From Arctopsyche grandis (lineage: Eukaryota; Arthropoda; Insecta; Trichoptera; Hydropsychidae): DNA of 64,000 bases. Of this stretch, positions 62,454 to 64,000 are shown in pieces. The translations under genes and the position numbers were made by a program. The number at the start of each line of letters is the position of its first letter. The stretch's first letter is position 1. A model generated the notes under the pieces. It had not been told where the DNA came from. It did not search any database and worked only from the letters and a program-made list of their open reading frames with translations. The stretch is taken from NCBI RefSeq assembly GCF_051622035.1, contig NC_135359.1, positions 16,367,501 through 16,431,500 on the forward strand. Direction: 5' to 3'.

Positions 62454-64000
62454 ATGACGAGAATGCGGAAGCCCGTGACGTCGGTGACGTCACGTCAGCG
62501 AACACGCCACACGACGATGATGATATCCAAGACGATAGCGTCAGTTTTACGTCGGCTAACTGTCGTGGAGATGCAGAGGTTCGCGGACTTAGACGAAGAT
62601 GATGACGACGACGATGAAGAGGAAGAAGAAGACGAAGTGCCATATTTTGACAGAGACAAATTCGAGACTTACGCGCCACGGTTTAAGGGGATTGGCGGTG
62701 TGCCAATCAGCCGGTGGATTGAGCACATGGAAGAATTTGCGAAGTTCTTCCACTGGACGCCCCTGGAGCAACTGGTCTACGGGAGAATATATTGCGTAGG
62801 AACAGCGAGAATGTTCCTGGATTCAGAAGGGATAATTATATCATGGACTATCCTTAAGCAGAAGCTGATAGAAGAGTTCCAGTGGGATGACGAAGAGCTC
62901 GTCTTTGAAGAACGAGAAATGCTTGCTCAAGCAGAGCCCATTGACTCCGATTCAAGTGGGGCCGGTGAAACACCAGACGACGAACCCAGGGTGACGGGGC
63001 CCGTGAGAAACCGTGAAAACCGAGAAAGACTGAGTTCACGATGCTACAATTGTGGTGGACGTGGTCATTTAGCAGCCGACTGTAGGTTTAAGACGAGAGG
63101 AACTCGTTGTTTCAATTGTAACGAGTTTGGGCACATATCAGCTCAATGTAACAGCACCAAAACAAAGACTGTCTTGACAATACAAGAAGAAATAAGAGAA
63201 CCAGTCAGTATTCCAATACAAGAAGAAATAAGAGAACCAGTCAGTATTCTAACACAAGAGGACGAGGCGAACATGGCTGATGGAGATGTAAACATGGCCG
63301 ATGTAAGTGTGAACAGTGATGGTTTGCACAGAAAAAGACCTTTGCAGCAACGGGCTTCACGAGAGATGACTGCTCAAAGAGAACTCATTGTTTCCAATAA
63401 TGAAGAGGACGATGCGAACATGGCTGATGGAGATGTAAACATGGCTGATGTAAGTGTGAACAGTGATGGTTTGCACAGAAAAAGACCTTTGCAGCAACGG
63501 GCTTCACGAGAGATGTCTGCTCAAAGAGAACTCATTGTTTCCAATAATGAAGAGGACGATGCGAACATGGCTGATGGAGATGTAAACATGGCTGATGTAA
63601 GTGTGAACAGTGATGGTTTGCACAGAAAAAGACCTTTGCAGCAACGGGCTTCACGAGAGATGTCTGCTCAAAAACTCATTGTTTCCAATGATGAAGAGGA
63701 CGATGCGAACATGGCTGATGGAGGTGTGAACCTGGCTGATGGAAGTATGGACGGTGATGGTTTGCAAAGAGGAAGACTTTGGGACTACGGAGACATACCG
63801 TCTTCAAATACAGATCAACCACCCGATGATCAATTTAGAAAAGGATCTAAGGATTATAGTCATTTGAAGAATTCTGAAGATGAGAATAAAGAAGAGGAGA
63901 AACATAAAGACAAAGAGAAAGATATGGCTAAATCACAAGAAGGATTAAGAGACCCAGTCAAAATTTCAACACCGAAGGACACTGTATTCACTTTCAAGCT
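62454..64000 (+). CDS. LTR-retrotransposon gag, open at the window edge
   Basis: A frame of 515 codons from ATG 62454 (first ATG after an in-frame TAG at 62439) still open at 64000. A basic N-terminus is followed by an acidic run (about residues 46-62), then a capsid-like region (64-165) with FETYAPRFKGIGG...ISRWIEH and SWTILKQKLIEEF, as in Ty3/gypsy gag. It seems to lack the C-terminal half of the usual capsid. Two CCHC zinc knuckles follow (197-210 CYNCGGRGHLAADC, 219-232 CFNCNEFGHISAQC), then a 12-residue direct duplication (63180-63251), nearly four copies of a 49-residue repeat (63261-63777) and a Lys/Glu-rich tail. Protease and polymerase would lie beyond the window. Whether gag and pol are fused cannot be judged. 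Confidence 0.8.
   Translation, partial: MTRMRKPVTSVTSRQRTRHTTMMISKTIASVLRRLTVVEMQRFADLDEDDDDDDEEEEEDEVPYFDRDKFETYAPRFKGIGGVPISRWIEHMEEFAKFFHWTPLEQLVYGRIYCVGTARMFLDSEGIIISWTILKQKLIEEFQWDDEELVFEEREMLAQAEPIDSDSSGAGETPDDEPRVTGPVRNRENRERLSSRCYNCGGRGHLAADCRFKTRGTRCFNCNEFGHISAQCNSTKTKTVLTIQEEIREPVSIPIQEEIREPVSILTQEDEANMADGDVNMADVSVNSDGLHRKRPLQQRASREMTAQRELIVSNNEEDDANMADGDVNMADVSVNSDGLHRKRPLQQRASREMSAQRELIVSNNEEDDANMADGDVNMADVSVNSDGLHRKRPLQQRASREMSAQKLIVSNDEEDDANMADGGVNLADGSMDGDGLQRGRLWDYGDIPSSNTDQPPDDQFRKGSKDYSHLKNSEDENKEEEKHKDKEKDMAKSQEGLRDPVKISTPKDTVFTFK
63261..63777 (+). repeat. 147-bp coding tandem repeat in gag
   Basis: Units start at 63261, 63408, 63555 and 63699 (periods 147, 147, 144; the fourth is partial and diverged). 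Each encodes a 49-residue unit including ANMADGDVNMADVSVNSDGL and RKRPLQQRASREM. Period lengths divisible by three keep the frame. High similarity between units indicates recent expansion. Confidence 0.9.

Noticed and set aside
63261..63777. CRISPR-like or satellite array
   Set aside because: The repeat is long (147 bp), has no spacers and is in frame within a gag gene. The rest of the window is eukaryotic.

Overview
This 64 kb window is eukaryotic and most likely from a holometabolous insect. The evidence is a six-exon digestive-type serine protease with short GT-AG introns, an arthropod-style TCAGT initiator candidate, very AT-rich spacers with TACATA/TATGTA simple sequence, and insect-typical RTE, CR1/Jockey-group and hAT transposon remnants. 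Lepidoptera is my best guess. The order cannot be fixed from the sequence alone.

Only one cellular protein-coding gene is supported: a complete S1-family serine protease on the minus strand at 10357-11832. It has six exons, 285 codons, a signal peptide, an R|IAGG activation site, an H/D/S triad and an unusual Gly/Asp S1 pocket like that of crab collagenase (brachyurin). Everything else I can name is mobile or repeat DNA.

Layout. 1-10 kb: a TIR element (1290-1907), a tRNA-derived SINE (2116-2500), a TA-flanked TIR element (3781-4302), a palindromic element (6159-6315), and an RTE fragment split by a 748-bp hAT MITE with an 8-bp target duplication. 10.3-11.9 kb: the protease. 12-35 kb: mostly unique AT-rich DNA with GC-richer islands, several (TA)n tracts, a hAT remnant (20164-21092), small MITEs and minus-strand RTE 3' ends. 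35-46 kb: two long related copies of an unclassified repeat rich in the motif CTTCCGGTT, each followed by the TA-flanked TIR element, plus CR1-like and RTE fragments. 46.8-47.2 kb: a probable solo LTR. 50-55 kb: a frameshifted CR1/Jockey-group LINE followed by a 5'-truncated RTE with an uninterrupted 727-codon reading frame. 56-57.9 kb: a hAT MITE and a Mutator-like MITE, both with clean target duplications. 62.2-64 kb: the 5' end of an LTR retrotransposon whose gag frame (two CCHC knuckles, 49-residue tandem repeats) is still open at the window edge.

The most notable structure is a 10-bp stem / 21-nt loop hairpin at the 3' ends of the SINE and of the CR1/Jockey-group LINE. The loops are similar, and four stem pairs differ but remain paired in both. 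This suggests the SINE borrows the LINE's 3' recognition structure.
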